Assembly (NCBI GenBank): GCA_027625915.1
Contig: JANTQA010000032.1
Location: forward strand, 5,022,001-5,086,000
Source: Anaeramoeba flamelloides
Lineage: Eukaryota > Metamonada > Anaeramoebidae
Direction: 5' to 3'
Length of the DNA stretch: 64,000 nucleotides
Shown piece by piece: positions 13,901 to 24,200 of the stretch. Made by a program: the position numbers and the translations under genes. How positions within the stretch are numbered: the stretch's first letter is position 1; the number at the start of each line of letters is the position of its first letter. The notes below the pieces were generated by a model. The model did not search any database. It had not been told where the DNA came from and saw nothing but the letters and a program-made list of their open reading frames with translations.

Positions 13901-15153
13901 AAAAAATGGTTTTTTAGTTATTTTGTAGATTTCAGAATCTAAAATATTAAAAACACATTTAAACTTTGATAAAAGAACTGACTACATTTAATGGCCTAAA
14001 TTATTTTTAATTCTATGTATTCATGAACAGAATCAACAATTAAAAATTATCTAGATTATTATTATTTATTCAACAGGTATTATTGAAACTACCATATTTA
14101 TTAAATTTTGAGAAAAAAATTAAAATTAAATTTCAAAATTTCTCTTTAAAGTTGAACAAAAAATGCAAAATAAATTGTAATTTTTACTAAAATTTTCTCC
14201 CCTGAAATCTAAATTAAAAATAAAATTTCTTTTAAAGTTTTATTATTCTTGATCTTTCTTGAATAAGATAAAAACTAACATTAATAACCCAATGCTTATT
14301 GATGATTTATCCTTTGATATTTGTTTTTGAAAAATATTTGGATAAGAACTAGAAAATTTATATTTTTTCAAATTAAACAACTTATTTGTTGTCAATATTT
14401 AATCTTTATTGAATCAAAGAACCTAAACCAATTAGTGGGTTTTGTTTTTCATTTTTTCAGATTGATTGAAAAATCTTAAGGAGATGAAATTATTAATAAT
14501 ACATTTCCTTATTTTTTTCAACTCTTTCCAAAATTTAAAAAAGTATCTTTCTTTATTTAGTGAATAAATTATACAAATAAACAAAAAAACAAAAATTCCA
14601 ATTTAATTTGTTTCTTCATTGAAGATGCTCTTTTCCTATAAAATATTTTTTTTAAAAATCTAAAAATTGAATTTTGGATCCCTCTATTAAAATCTTTCAG
14701 AGAAATAAAAAGAAACTTAGTAATTGAAATTATTTTGTAATTATAACTAAAGTAAAAAAATTTGGAAATAATTTCAAATTTAAAACACTCTAATTAAGTG
14801 AAAATTGAATAATTTCAACAGTGAAAAATATTGCATATAATTAATGCTTATTTTTAATTTTAATGTTCAAAAAGTATAGGAAATTTTTTTAAAAGACTTT
14901 TATGTTTGTCTTACTTTCCTTAAAGTTTTCAATTTTAATTTTTTATTTATAATCTATCATTAATTTCTCTCATTTATTAACTATTTTTTATTAAAATTTT
15001 CTTTTTTCTTTTGTTAAAAATTTATTTTTTGTTTGAATAGCCAAACAATTTATTAGCAAAATTTTTATTGTTGATAGTAGCTCTAGAATGTCTGTAGACC
15101 AAGCACTTAATCACCCTTGGATTTTAAATCATAATCCTAAAAAAAATAAATAA
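4925..15153 (+). CDS. CaMK-like serine/threonine protein kinase, six exons
   Basis: The exons are 4925-5016, 5113-5561, 5724-5777, 9110-9155, 9239-9351 and 15041-15153. Together they give 867 bases (288 residues) with every splice phase consistent. The kinase core is complete: glycine loop IGSGNFS (29-35), AIK lysine at 52, NEI glutamate near 69, HRDLKPEN (142-149), DFG (163-165), ACGTPGYVAPE (179-189), the DVWSVGVITYIM block and a final RMSVDQALNHPW helix. These motifs are those of the calmodulin-dependent kinase (CaMK) group. The protein ends about 10 residues after the last helix, so the autoinhibitory and calmodulin-binding tail of animal CaMKI/II is absent. It is probably a constitutive or partner-regulated cytosolic kinase. 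The start is the first ATG before the glycine loop. Upstream exons cannot be excluded but are not needed for a whole kinase domain. Confidence 0.9.
5017..5112 (+). other. Kinase intron 1
   Basis: This 96-base intron begins GTAAAC and ends TTTCCAG. It splits the codon for Ser31 within the glycine loop. Confidence 0.85.
5562..5723 (+). other. Kinase intron 2
   Basis: This 162-base intron begins GTAAAC, has a T-rich body and ends TTTAAAAAG. It falls between the ACG and TPGYVAPE parts of the activation segment. Confidence 0.85.
5839..6330 (+). repeat. Repeat H, left part
   Basis: This stretch matches the left two thirds of the element at 41431-42185. Shared words include 'TTCGTCTAAAATCAAA', 'AAATGATATTAGTTCTGAAT' and 'ATAAATTATTACATTTTTT'. 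The matching right terminus was not found nearby, so this copy looks truncated. Confidence 0.55.
6966..7110. repeat. Isolated inverted repeat
   Basis: The ends carry AAAGTCAC and GTGACTTT, with loosely matching outer flanks, around a centre containing TTACAATTATC facing GATAATTGTAA. It may be a very short MITE or a solitary hairpin. No second copy was noticed. Confidence 0.4.
7149..7567 (-). mobile_element. MITE family I, copy in kinase intron 3
   Basis: Its right end (GGTTCCCAATTAAAAATC, then TTTAACTTTTTTT) matches the right end of the element at 57960-58356, and its left end is a diverged inverted copy of the same arm. The middle shares 'GGAGATCTTCAAA'-like and 'CTCCTTTATTATC'-like words in reverse orientation relative to that copy. 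Confidence 0.6.
8599..8846. mobile_element. Short TIR element with internal TTATAA repeats
   Basis: The ends are TACCCTAATAAAAAA and its approximate reverse complement TTTTTTTTATTTGGGTA. The interior has about ten short direct and inverted copies of a (T)GTTATAA word. Related TTATAAC-rich sequence lies at 9795-10020 in the next intron. Confidence 0.5.
12440..12830 (+). repeat. Diverged repeat shared with 57200-57590
   Basis: The two regions align in order through 'AATTTATTTGGAA', 'GATTAATTTCACTCA', 'CACAAATAGA' and 'CACAATTAAAATTTT'. Both copies lie in large introns. Short open frames through it are not kept between copies, so it is not called coding. Confidence 0.5.
13337..13880. mobile_element. 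MITE family F, copy F2
   Basis: The left end reads TAAACTCCATTCCAAAAATT and the right end AAAATTTTGGGAATTTAGTT, matching elements at 43369-43901 and 44730-46090. Shared interior words include CAACAATTGTTGATCGAT. The terminal form CCAAAAATTTGGACACA resembles Tc1/mariner ends. Confidence 0.6.
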
Positions 15154-16104
15154 TTTATAAAATAATTATAATACCAATAATATTAAATATAGGATTTTGA
15201 CGAAAAAAAAACAAGAAAAAAAACCAAACAATGATTACTATCAATTTTTTATGATCAAATATTATTTAAATAACTTTGGATCCTTTTCCTTGAAACTATA
15301 ATAAATTTTCAGTCTATTTTAATTTTAATTTTTTTTTTTTATTGTAAAAGAAATATTAAAAAATATACAAAGAAAACAATTTTTAACTCAAATCAAACCT
15401 AAACTTTGTTTCAGTCAAAGGAGTACAGCTGTAAGGGTGAAATACATGTGTTTAAAGGGTTTGCATGTATATTGTAAAAGAAAAAATTTCTTTGGAAATT
15501 TTCAAAATTGAAATCCATTTTTTTTTTCACATTTTTGTTTTTTTTTTTCGTTTTTTTTTTTAACACCGACATTCAGTTCCAAATTTTTTTTTTTTTTGCA
15601 AGATCAATAGTCACTTAGTAAAAACGTGTCATTCTAATGTTATTGAAACTGTGGAAATGATTGTTGAGATTTGTATTGATTTCTATTGGTATTTTATTCA
15701 ATCTTTGATCCAGATATTTGATTAATAAATAGGAAACAATTTTATTTTCATTTTCCATACATTTCTTTTAGAAATCAAGTACCCATAAGAAGTGTGTTGG
15801 TACTTGATTTTTCTTTAAAAAATATGAAAAATGAAAATTCAATAAAATAAAAACTTTGATCTCTTTCTATTGAAAGAACATAAATGGATATAATTTCCCA
15901 GAGAAATGGTATTTAAAATTTTGAAATTGAGTTTACATTTGGTAATAAAAAACAAAACAATTATTAAACATTTCTTTTAAATATAAAAAAAAGACCATTT
16001 TAAATAAAATTTGATTAAAATAATTTTTATTTTTCTTTATGATAATTTTATGAAAATAAAATAAAAAAAAGATTTCAACATTTAATTATCGACTTGAACT
16101 TTAT
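15154..16104. other. Gap between kinase and TM2D2 3' ends
   Basis: The two genes converge. The gap holds a left part of repeat E (15401-15870) and AT-rich sequence without other recognised features. Confidence 0.5.
15401..15870 (+). mobile_element. Repeat E, copy E1, left part
   Basis: It begins AAACTTTGTTTCAGTCAAAG and continues with ATACATGTGTTTAAAGGGTT, as in 20829-22663 and 43963-44504. It shares with E2 an inner inverted repeat around 'GTACTTGATTT' that E3 lacks. The right terminus was not found. Confidence 0.55.
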
Positions 16105-19100
16105 TTAATAAATTGGTTCATAAGTATAATTATCATTAATTTTTGTCCTGCCAGTTGCTAATAAAATTAGATCAACTAACCACCAAATACCAATACCCCC
16201 AATGGTGAATAATTTACCACAACCTAAACCGGTGTGACCAAGATAGAATCGATCAGCTCCAAAAATACCTAAAAATGAAGATAAAAGAAAACTTGTAGAG
16301 AATTCTTTTCCATTGTATCTTTCGCATTTAACATTTTTCAAAAGAAAATTTCTTTCCCCATAGCATTCAATATCATCGACAACTTCACATAGCGCAGTTA
16401 TTGCCGATGGTTCTTCGTCCCACTTACTGCCATATTCATCACAGCTTTCATATTCAACATCAAATAATGATTTGGAAACTTTCCCGCCTTCTAAATAGCA
16501 TTTATAAAATTCTGGTGGTCTTTTTAATTTATTGGTTTTTAAATAATTATATAAAAAATATGAAAATTAAATAATAAATAATTTACAATTATGTCTTTTA
16601 CAAATATTGTATTTGAAAAAAAAAAAAAAAATTCTTTAGTGATATCACAATTTCGAGATTACATTAATAAAACCAAACTCTTTTTCGGTTTAAGGGGCCA
16701 GTTTTAATGAAGACATAGAACAAATTCTAAGAGTTTTAATTCTATATTCTTATCAAAATCAATTTTTAATTTTTTAGATCAAAATCTTTTTTTCTCATTA
16801 GTAAAAATTTTTCTTTTTTTGTTATTTTTTTTTTGCTTTTTTTGTTTTGTTTTTTTTAAATTTGCTTCTTTTCTTTTTTATTTTTTGATTTTTTAAAATC
16901 TGTTTCTTTTCTTTTTTATTTTTTGTATAAAATTCAAGTTGGAAAAAAAAAAAGATCTTTGAAACTCCAAATAAACCTTAAGAAAATTGTGACTCTGTAA
17001 TTTTTTTTTAAATGAACGCATTGACTCTTGAAAAATAGGAGTTTTTTTTTTTTTTTAATTATTGAAGTAATTGAGAAATTTTGTATGATATTCCAATGAT
17101 AGTGACCCAAAAAATTTTTTAACATTTTGTTTTTTTATTTTTTTTTAATTATTGAAGTAAGGTTATTCAATAAAATTACTTCCTGTTTGCCATTATGTTT
17201 TTTTTAATTTGAGAAATAAACCGAAAATTTCCTAAATTTTCTTTTTATTTCTTAAATTAAAAAAAACTGCATTTAGGTTTTCCAGAATTTAAAAGAATAG
17301 AGTTAAATCTTTGATTTATCAACATTATTTTGAATTCTTGAAAAGCTAGGCACTTGACGGCACTCTACAGCACTCTACGGCACGACTATTTATTGATATT
17401 ATTATACATAATAATTTTCAAAAATTCTTCACCTTTCCATCACGAGCTATTGATTATTAGATTTTCTTAAAATTATTTAGATCTGCATTTAATAATTTTA
17501 AGTTTTCTATTTCACCAATTAATATTTTCATTGCCTTTTTTCCTTTTTTTTTGAAAATTTAAATTTTTTTGATATAATTTTAAAACTAAGAGGTCTAATT
17601 TTTTTTTTTTTTGGGGTTTATATCTTCTTTTGTTAATTGAAATTCTGACTTGATCAAGTTTTGCTTCAGTTTTATAAATTATTCTTGGAGAATGTGGGTT
17701 TAATTTTTAAAAATTTTGTGACTTTTTTATATATCCAAAAAACAATTGAGTAGAAATATTTTTGGGTTAAATTAGAAAATAATTAACCCATAAAATAATT
17801 TGCTAATACATATCGATTTGTACATTTGTAATTTTACTCCATTGGCTAGTTTTTGTTTGTTAAAAATCATTTTGATTTTTTTAAAACTGTCTTTTACTTT
17901 TTTGAAGTTTTTTTGTAAATGTTTTTTTTTTTATCCAAATTCCTAAATAATTTATTTTCTGATAAAGTTTTTGATTTTAGTATTTTCTTAGGCTTTAGAT
18001 TCATTCAAAACTCTTGAATAATTTTATATATTATTATTAATTTTTTACGAATTAATGAATCAATGTGATTTATTTCTCGGAAATTTGACTGTTTATTATA
18101 CATCTAATTCACTTAAAATTTAAAAAGGTGGATAAAAAAATAAAAATTTATTCTTGAAAAAGTCAAAAAATAAAAAGAAAAAGTTTTATTATTTCAAATC
18201 ATAAAGCCTTGCCATTTGAGTTGTTAAAATGTATGTTTCATATTTTTTAAAACTTGGAAGCTTTCATATTTTAAAAATAACTGTTTGAGAATTCTTCATT
18301 AATAATTTAAAAAAGATTGGATTATGATTCTTAAAAATTAAGAAACTTCTTTGACTACTATTATTTTAATATTAAATGCACTACAAAAATCTCATGACTT
18401 TCAGTCTTTGAAACCTTTCAAACACCTGAAGACAATTTACAGACCTTTCAAACACTTTTCAACACTTTTAATCGGTAGAAAATGTGTTGTAAAAGTGAAA
18501 ACATTGGTAAAAGTCATGAGATTTTTTGATAGAGGGGCAAAACCTTTCAACAACATTTTTTTTTTGATTTATTTTATTCTCTCTGTTATTGTTACACAGT
18601 TATAATTTTGACTTTAAAAAAACAAAAGAGAAAATTTCTTTTTTTAATAACATTATACATAAGAAGCTTCTAAGATGAAAGTGGGCTCCTAAAGTTAAAT
18701 TGATCTTCTCTTAATAAAGATTCTGAGTAAATGAAAAAAACAAAAAATTCAAGTCAAAAATTTTTTCCCATTTAAAAATGTAATATTAGCATTAGACGCA
18801 TTTTGATCATTAAAGTACTGTTGTTTTAAATTTTAAAACATTTGTACTTCATTTTCTTGATACCATATAATTTATTTGCTATTTATTCTTTATTATAAAT
18901 TGTTCAAAGTTAAAATGTTCCCAATTGAATGAAATTTTTTTTTTGAACAAGATAGGAAATAATTCATTCAGTAATGCAATTAGTTGAAAGATTTATTCAC
19001 AAAAATGGTGATCAAAAATATCCAAGAAATAAGCAATTTTGGATTTTTTTTATTGAGATCGTTTTGGGAGCATGAATGCCTGTTTGTTTTTTTTCTAAAA

Positions 19101-19479
19101 TAAAAAGAATTTTCAGGGAATGATTTTTTTTTATTAGCTACAGTTAAATTTCTTGAGTTAACAAAATTGTGTTGTGGGGATTTTTGAAACACTCACTAAG
19201 ATTTCTTTCTTTTGAAATTCCGCTTTTATCAAAAAAAAAAGAAAAAAAAAGAGTATGAAAAAAGAAGAAAAGAAAAGTTTACACATTTTCACATTTAACC
19301 AGCGCAGTGTTTGGATCGTATGAAGAATAGTTGGTGTTGCTCTGAGTGATAATTGTGTCTGTAAAAATTATGTGTTTCTCACCAACAAAAGAAACTTGTT
19401 TTTTACTTAAGGTATCACAGTCAATTGTCTTTAGAAGAATTAAACACAAAATACAGAGGATGTGCTTTGTTTTTATCAT
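16105..19479 (-). CDS. TM2 domain-containing protein 2 (TM2D2-like)
   Basis: Exon 1 is 19283-19479 and exon 2 is 16105-16519, giving 203 residues across a 2.76 kb intron. The protein has a signal peptide (1-21) and a cysteine-containing ectodomain with PPEFYKC (67-73), C92, C110, C118 and C131. Two membrane segments (about 140-154 and 172-188) are linked by GADRFYLG (153-160), followed by GKLFTIGGIGIWWLVDLILL. The DRF motif, LGHTG, GIWW and position of each cysteine follow animal TM2D2 closely, and the length is near the human protein's. TM2D proteins are conserved in animals and linked genetically to Notch signalling and endolysosomal function; what this one does in a protist is unknown. The splice joins VKCENV to PPEFYKC in phase, reproducing a conserved motif across the intron. 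Confidence 0.88.
17205..18130 (-). mobile_element. Decayed LINE copy L2 with hairpin modules
   Basis: 17395-18130 matches 40025-40640 of the LINE on the same strand (segments following the reverse transcriptase), with many changes. 17205-17395 holds two of the hairpin modules at the same relative position as in L1 and L3, ending GCACTTGACGGCAC. The element is truncated at the reverse transcriptase and non-functional. Confidence 0.6.
18385..18530. repeat. Small inverted-repeat element shared with 28728-28870
   Basis: The ends carry AAAATCTCATGACTTT and its reverse complement, enclosing 'CTTTCAAACACCTGAAGACA'. A diverged reverse-oriented copy lies at 28728-28870. Confidence 0.5.
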
Positions 19480-20545
19480 TGGTTTAATAGAAAGAAAAAG
19501 AAGAAGAAGAATGAAAAGACTAAAAAATGAAAATCTTGTTTTTTTGCTTTAAGGGAGTAGATGGACATTATCAATCTTTTAGAAAGTGTTAATAAATATA
19601 GATCCTCGCTACCAATGAATAAAGTTAATTGAGAAGATGAAGTTTATTCTGTTTGTCAATTTATTTTTGGGTATTTAAGGATATTTGATACTTACCTATT
19701 TCGCTTTTATGTTAAAAAGAGGAAATTTTACAAATACCACCCAACCGAAATAAAACAAAGGAGAAAATTACTGAATAATTCAAAGGTGACTATTACTTTT
19801 ATTTTTATTCAAAGATATCATTACATCAAAATTGTGATTCCCCATTAAATTTCTCAATAATTGGAATTACACATCACTTGTTTGAAAAAATAAAATTGAA
19901 AATTCCAACTTTGAAAAAACTATTATTTCAATTATCATTTCATCTTGTAACTAAAATTTATTCACAATATAATCAACATTCGAGATCTTAAAAAACTTGA
20001 GACTGTTGTATTTATTGCTGTTAATAGTACCGCGATTTTTCAAAGTCTCAATCGAGAGAAAAATATTTATTTTGCGTGTAAAATTTTTTTAAATGGAAAT
20101 GACAATGAAGTTTAGTAAATTCAAAGTTAGGATATTTTTTTGATAGATAATAATGAATAGTTTTGAAAACAATCTTCTCATCTAAAAAACTCAAAACCAG
20201 AAAAATTATTATTTGTAACAATTCCGCCCTCGGTTTTCCAGGATTTAAAAGAATAGAGTATATTTTATTATATATTACTCTATTCTTTTAAATTCTGGAA
20301 AAGCTAACGAAAGTGTCTGTTAACTGTAGTAAAGTACCTTAAAGTGCTTATTTTGTTTTAATTTGAGAAATAAAATGAAAATTTCTTCAATTATCTAATA
20401 ATGTCTTAAAATACAAAAAAAATCATGACTCAAAATATTCATCCATAATAATTTTTTTTCCGGTTTTGAGTTTTTTAGATGATAAGAGTGTTTTGAGAAA
20501 TTTTAGTGATTATATATCCAAAAAAAGATCCTAAAGTTGAATTTA

Positions 20546-20739
20546 CAGTCAATTCCACTTTTAAGGCACAAAGTTTCAACAAAATTTAAGGCACAAAAAA
20601 ATCTCTAATTAAAGCACAAAATTTGTAATTTTTTTTTACTAATAATTTTACTAGAATCTGAATTTTGTGCCTTAATTTCAGATTTTTTTTGTTATTTAAA
20701 TTTCGTTGAAAGTTTGTGCCTTAAAAGTGGAACTGGCTG
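20546..20739. mobile_element. Palindromic mariner-type MITE, copy 4 of 7
   Basis: TA-flanked, CAGTCAATTCCAC start and GTGGAACTGGCTG end; the same family as 698-894. It is inserted into the composite repeat's right arm. Confidence 0.8.
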
Positions 20740-20828
20740 TAACTAAAATTCATTCTCATACCCCTTAAAAATTTTTAACACCAAAATAAACTTTTTTTTA
20801 CTCCACAGAGACTTTTAAAAATTGTAAT

Positions 20829-22663
20829 AAACTATTTTTCAGTTAAAGGGGCCCAGTTGTAAGGATATAATACATGTGTTTAAAGGGTTTGCATAGATAT
20901 TAGAAGAAAAATTTTATTTTGGAAATTTTCAAAATTGAAATCATTTTTTCATATTTTTACACATTTTTGTTTTTTTTTTTCGATTTTTTTTTTAAAACGT
21001 AATTCAGTTCCAAAAAATTTTTTTATTGAAAAATCAATAGTGACTTTATAAAAACGTGTTATTCTAAGGTCATTGAAACGATGTAAAGATTTTTGAGAAA
21101 TCATATTGATTTCTATTGTAATTTTATTCGATTTTTGATCTTGATATTTGCTTAATAAATGTGAAAAATTTTCACTTCATTTTCATTTCCTTTTTCAAAT
21201 AGATACCACAAATACCAACACACTTTGTTTGGGTACTTAATTTCTAAAAGAAAAGCATGGAAAATGAACTGAAAAATGTTTCCTATTTATTATTCAAATA
21301 TCAGTAGAAGTTCAAAACATATATTGTTATTTTTCTCATGTATACCTAAGAATTTGAGTTTTTTAAATTTTTAAGAAAATTTATTGATTAAGGGAGTAGT
21401 CATTTTTGAAAATAAAATGAAATCTTGTCAAGATCTTGAAAATATTTTTTTTTGTAATTTGTGTTTAGACTTATGAAATGGATGAGTTAGCCTCATTTAA
21501 ACAATTTATTGGTTTGAGTCTCCTTTTTGAAATTCAAAATTTGCATCTTTCCAATATAAAACGAAAAAAAAGTAACCTATTATTTTGTTTAACAATTAAG
21601 TTAATTCTTGAAACTGGGAAAACAAATTTTTCTTTTTATGTTTGACAAGTATTGATTTAGAAAACAAATTTTTTATTTGGTAATTTTTTCTTTGATTAAT
21701 ATTTCAATTCAAATCTCAGCCAATAAAACTAAATGAAGTAGAGGTGATTCAATAAATGAATATTTGGTAGAAGCTTAACTCCAATTTATCAATTAAATTA
21801 AGATCTATTATGCAAAAAAAATTTTTCAATAAGGTTTTGAAAAAGTTTTTTTCTGATTTACAAAAAAAGAAAAAAAATTGCAAAAAAATTTTCAATTTTG
21901 CAAAATTTTTTTAACAAATTGTTTGGTCTTATTCACAAAAATCCTTATAATAATTCAATTCATTTTTGGCAGAAAAAAAGTGATTTGGAATTAGTTAATT
22001 TTATCCCCAAAATTCACAAATATCTTCAAGAAAATTTTATTTTGAAAAATCGAATTTTATCTTAAAACAAAAACAAAATTTCAGAGTAAATTTTTGACAT
22101 AACTTTAAAACTTTGATTATTATAACTATTCTAATTAAAAAAATACAATTATTTTTTAATCCGTTGAATATATCATTTTTTTTTGGTTAACCAAAAGTTT
22201 TATCTTAAAAAAGAAAAAAAAATTTTTTATATTAATATTACTGATAACAAAGAAATGTTATAGTATAGTAATGATCAAAATAGCAATAAAAGGGGTAAAA
22301 ACTAGATAAATTGTGAGAAAAAAAAAGAATTTAATAGTTTTCTTTTTCAGAAAAAATGGAAAAAAAAAATTGATCTCAATAAACTAATTTTCTTTTATAG
22401 ATTTCTTAGTCGATCAGAATTTTTTGACACTTGGGATCTACAAAATTTGTAAGTAGAGAATACCACCAATAACATATTTTAAAATTTTGTCTTGTTGTCG
22501 TAGAAGACTAGTCCCTTAATTCTTTTTCTGATCAAACATCTATCAACAATTCATTGATGTATATTATTCTGATTATTTCTTATTTGTTCTTTAAAGTTCA
22601 ATTATATAAAATAATTGATATTTGAAAAAAAACATTTGGCCCCTTTGACTGAAACAGAGTTTA
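20829..22663 (+). mobile_element. Repeat E, copy E2, split by a TTAA element
   Basis: The left end reads AAACTATTTTTCAGTTAAAG and the right end CCCCTTTGACTGAAACAGAG, inverted versions of each other. It resembles E3 (43963-44504), which is continuous; E2 is interrupted at 21388-22519 by a TTAA element. No coding frame. Confidence 0.65.
21388..22519 (+). mobile_element. piggyBac-like TTAA MITE, copy A
   Basis: The ends are TTAAGGGAGTAGTC and GACTAGTCCCTTAA. The TTAA duplicated on each side and the short GGGA-starting inverted ends are the hallmarks of piggyBac-type transposition. It is about 1.13 kb with no transposase, and collinear with copies B and C. Confidence 0.78.
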
Positions 22664-22709
22664 TTATTTTAAAAAAAATAATAAATATAATAGTCTCAAG
22701 ATTTTTTTA

Positions 22710-22905
22710 CAGTCAGTTTCATTTTTAAGACACAAACTTTCAAAGAATTTTAAGGCACAAAAAAATCTCAAATTAAGTTACAAAATTTCGAATTTTTTTT
22801 TATACAATTTATTTTATTAGAATTCGAATTTTGTGCTTTAATTTGAGATTTTTTTTGTGCCTTAAAATTCGTTGAAAGTTTGTGCCTTAAAAATGAAACT
22901 GACTG
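22710..22905. mobile_element. Palindromic mariner-type MITE, copy 5 of 7
   Basis: Same family as 698-894, flanked by TA. It lies in the right arm of the composite repeat. Confidence 0.8.
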
Positions 22906-23307
22906 TATAACTTGAATGTTGATTATATTATGAATAAACTTTAGTAATAAGATGAAATGATAATTGAAGTAATACTATAATCTAACATGGACTTTTTAAT
23001 TTTATTTTTTCATATACAAGTAGTTATTGAATTATGTACAAAAAATTTATACTTTAAGGTTTCCAAGAATTTCATGGTTTGTGGTTATCCTTTTTATATT
23101 TATGGATGAAAAAGAAGGTTAAATTAAGAGATCTCGTGAAAATTTAGGTTTTTTCCAAAATTTTATGAAAGGAAAACTCATTTTTAGGAGGAATGGAAAG
23201 CTTGTCTTTTTTAAAAATATTTTATTACATAGTGCTCTTTTCTTATCCATTCTTATCTTTTGAACGTTGATTCTTAAGGGGTAAACATCAATATAGATTT
23301 CTTTATA

Positions 23308-23510
23308 TATTCAGTTCCACCTTTAAGACACAAACTTTCAACAAAATTTAAGGCACAAAAAAATCTCAAATTAAAGCACAAAATTCAAATTCTAGTAAAA
23401 ATAATTTGTATGCAAAAAAATAATTCTACAAAATTTGTGCCTTAATTTGAGATTTTCTTCCACTTTAATTTTCTTTGATAGTTTGTACTTTGAAAGTGGA
23501 ACTTACCGTA
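23308..23510. mobile_element. Palindromic mariner-type MITE, copy 6 of 7
   Basis: This is a more diverged copy: the first bases have decayed (TCAGTTCCACC) and the right end reads GTGGAACTTACCGTA. The internal arms are still clear. Confidence 0.7.
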
Positions 23511-24200
23511 ACAATTATTTCCAAATCAGAAAATCCAATCCATTCTAATTTCAAATTTACAATACTGTTTATCGTAAAATAAAAAAATCAAAATTTTCAT
23601 TCAGCTTTCCAAAAACAAAATATTTCAAAAATTATTATAAATTATCAAAGTCCCGAATTCTAAAAAGGTTAATTAATAATATAAGCTTGTTTTATGTATA
23701 AAAAAAATTGAAATGATTATTTAATGTATAAATTATAATTTTTTGGAATGCTAAATAAAAATTTTGTTCCATTTATTTTACAACAAATAATATACCCAAA
23801 CCTCCAAGAAAAAGAATTGACTAAAAACAAAAAAAGCAATTTTCTCAATGTACATATTTTATTTCAATTACTTCAAAATATTGGGTATACCTCGATTTTT
23901 TTGTCAATTCTTTAATAATGATACAATTTCAATAAAATTCTTTAATTGGTTTTATTTATCCCAAATACTACGAGAATTATAAGAAGAAAAATTCAAGATC
24001 TATCAGCTCTTCAAAATAATAAATAAAAGGGGTTTTATTTTGAAAATAATCCCATTCTACAATCTCAAAAAACATCCAATAATAAGTATTCTTAGATATC
24101 TGAAATAATTCTTTTTTAAATACTAATTCAATTTCATCTGGGTATCATTCATTTTGAGTCTTTTATTTAACTCGAAAATTTGAATTTTGAAATTTATTTG

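Larger units (their letters stand above)
9352..15040 (+). other. Kinase intron 5, 5.7 kb
   Basis: The intron begins GTAATT and ends TTTGAATAG. The codon for Ala is completed across it (SEE|AKQFIS), so the kinase C-lobe depends on removing it. It contains TTATAAC-rich repeats (9795-10020), a diverged repeat shared with 57200-57590 (12440-12830) and a TIR element (13337-13880). No nested gene is supported. The remaining bases look like ordinary AT-rich intron. Confidence 0.85.
16520..19282 (-). other. TM2D2 intron with LINE fragment
   Basis: On the minus strand it begins GTAAAC and ends AATTAAAAAG. It contains a decayed LINE copy and hairpin modules (17205-18130) and a small inverted-repeat element (18385-18530). 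The acceptor lacks a pyrimidine tract, like two other acceptors in this window. Confidence 0.8.
19900..22980. mobile_element. Composite fold-back repeat with nested insertions
   Basis: The left arm (19900-20215) is an inverted copy of the right-arm pieces at 20445-20828 and 22664-22980, around one hairpin module (20225-20310). The right arm is split by two mariner-type MITEs and by repeat E2, which itself carries a TTAA element. A copy of the right arm at 59380-59690 is continuous and lacks these insertions. Confidence 0.6.
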
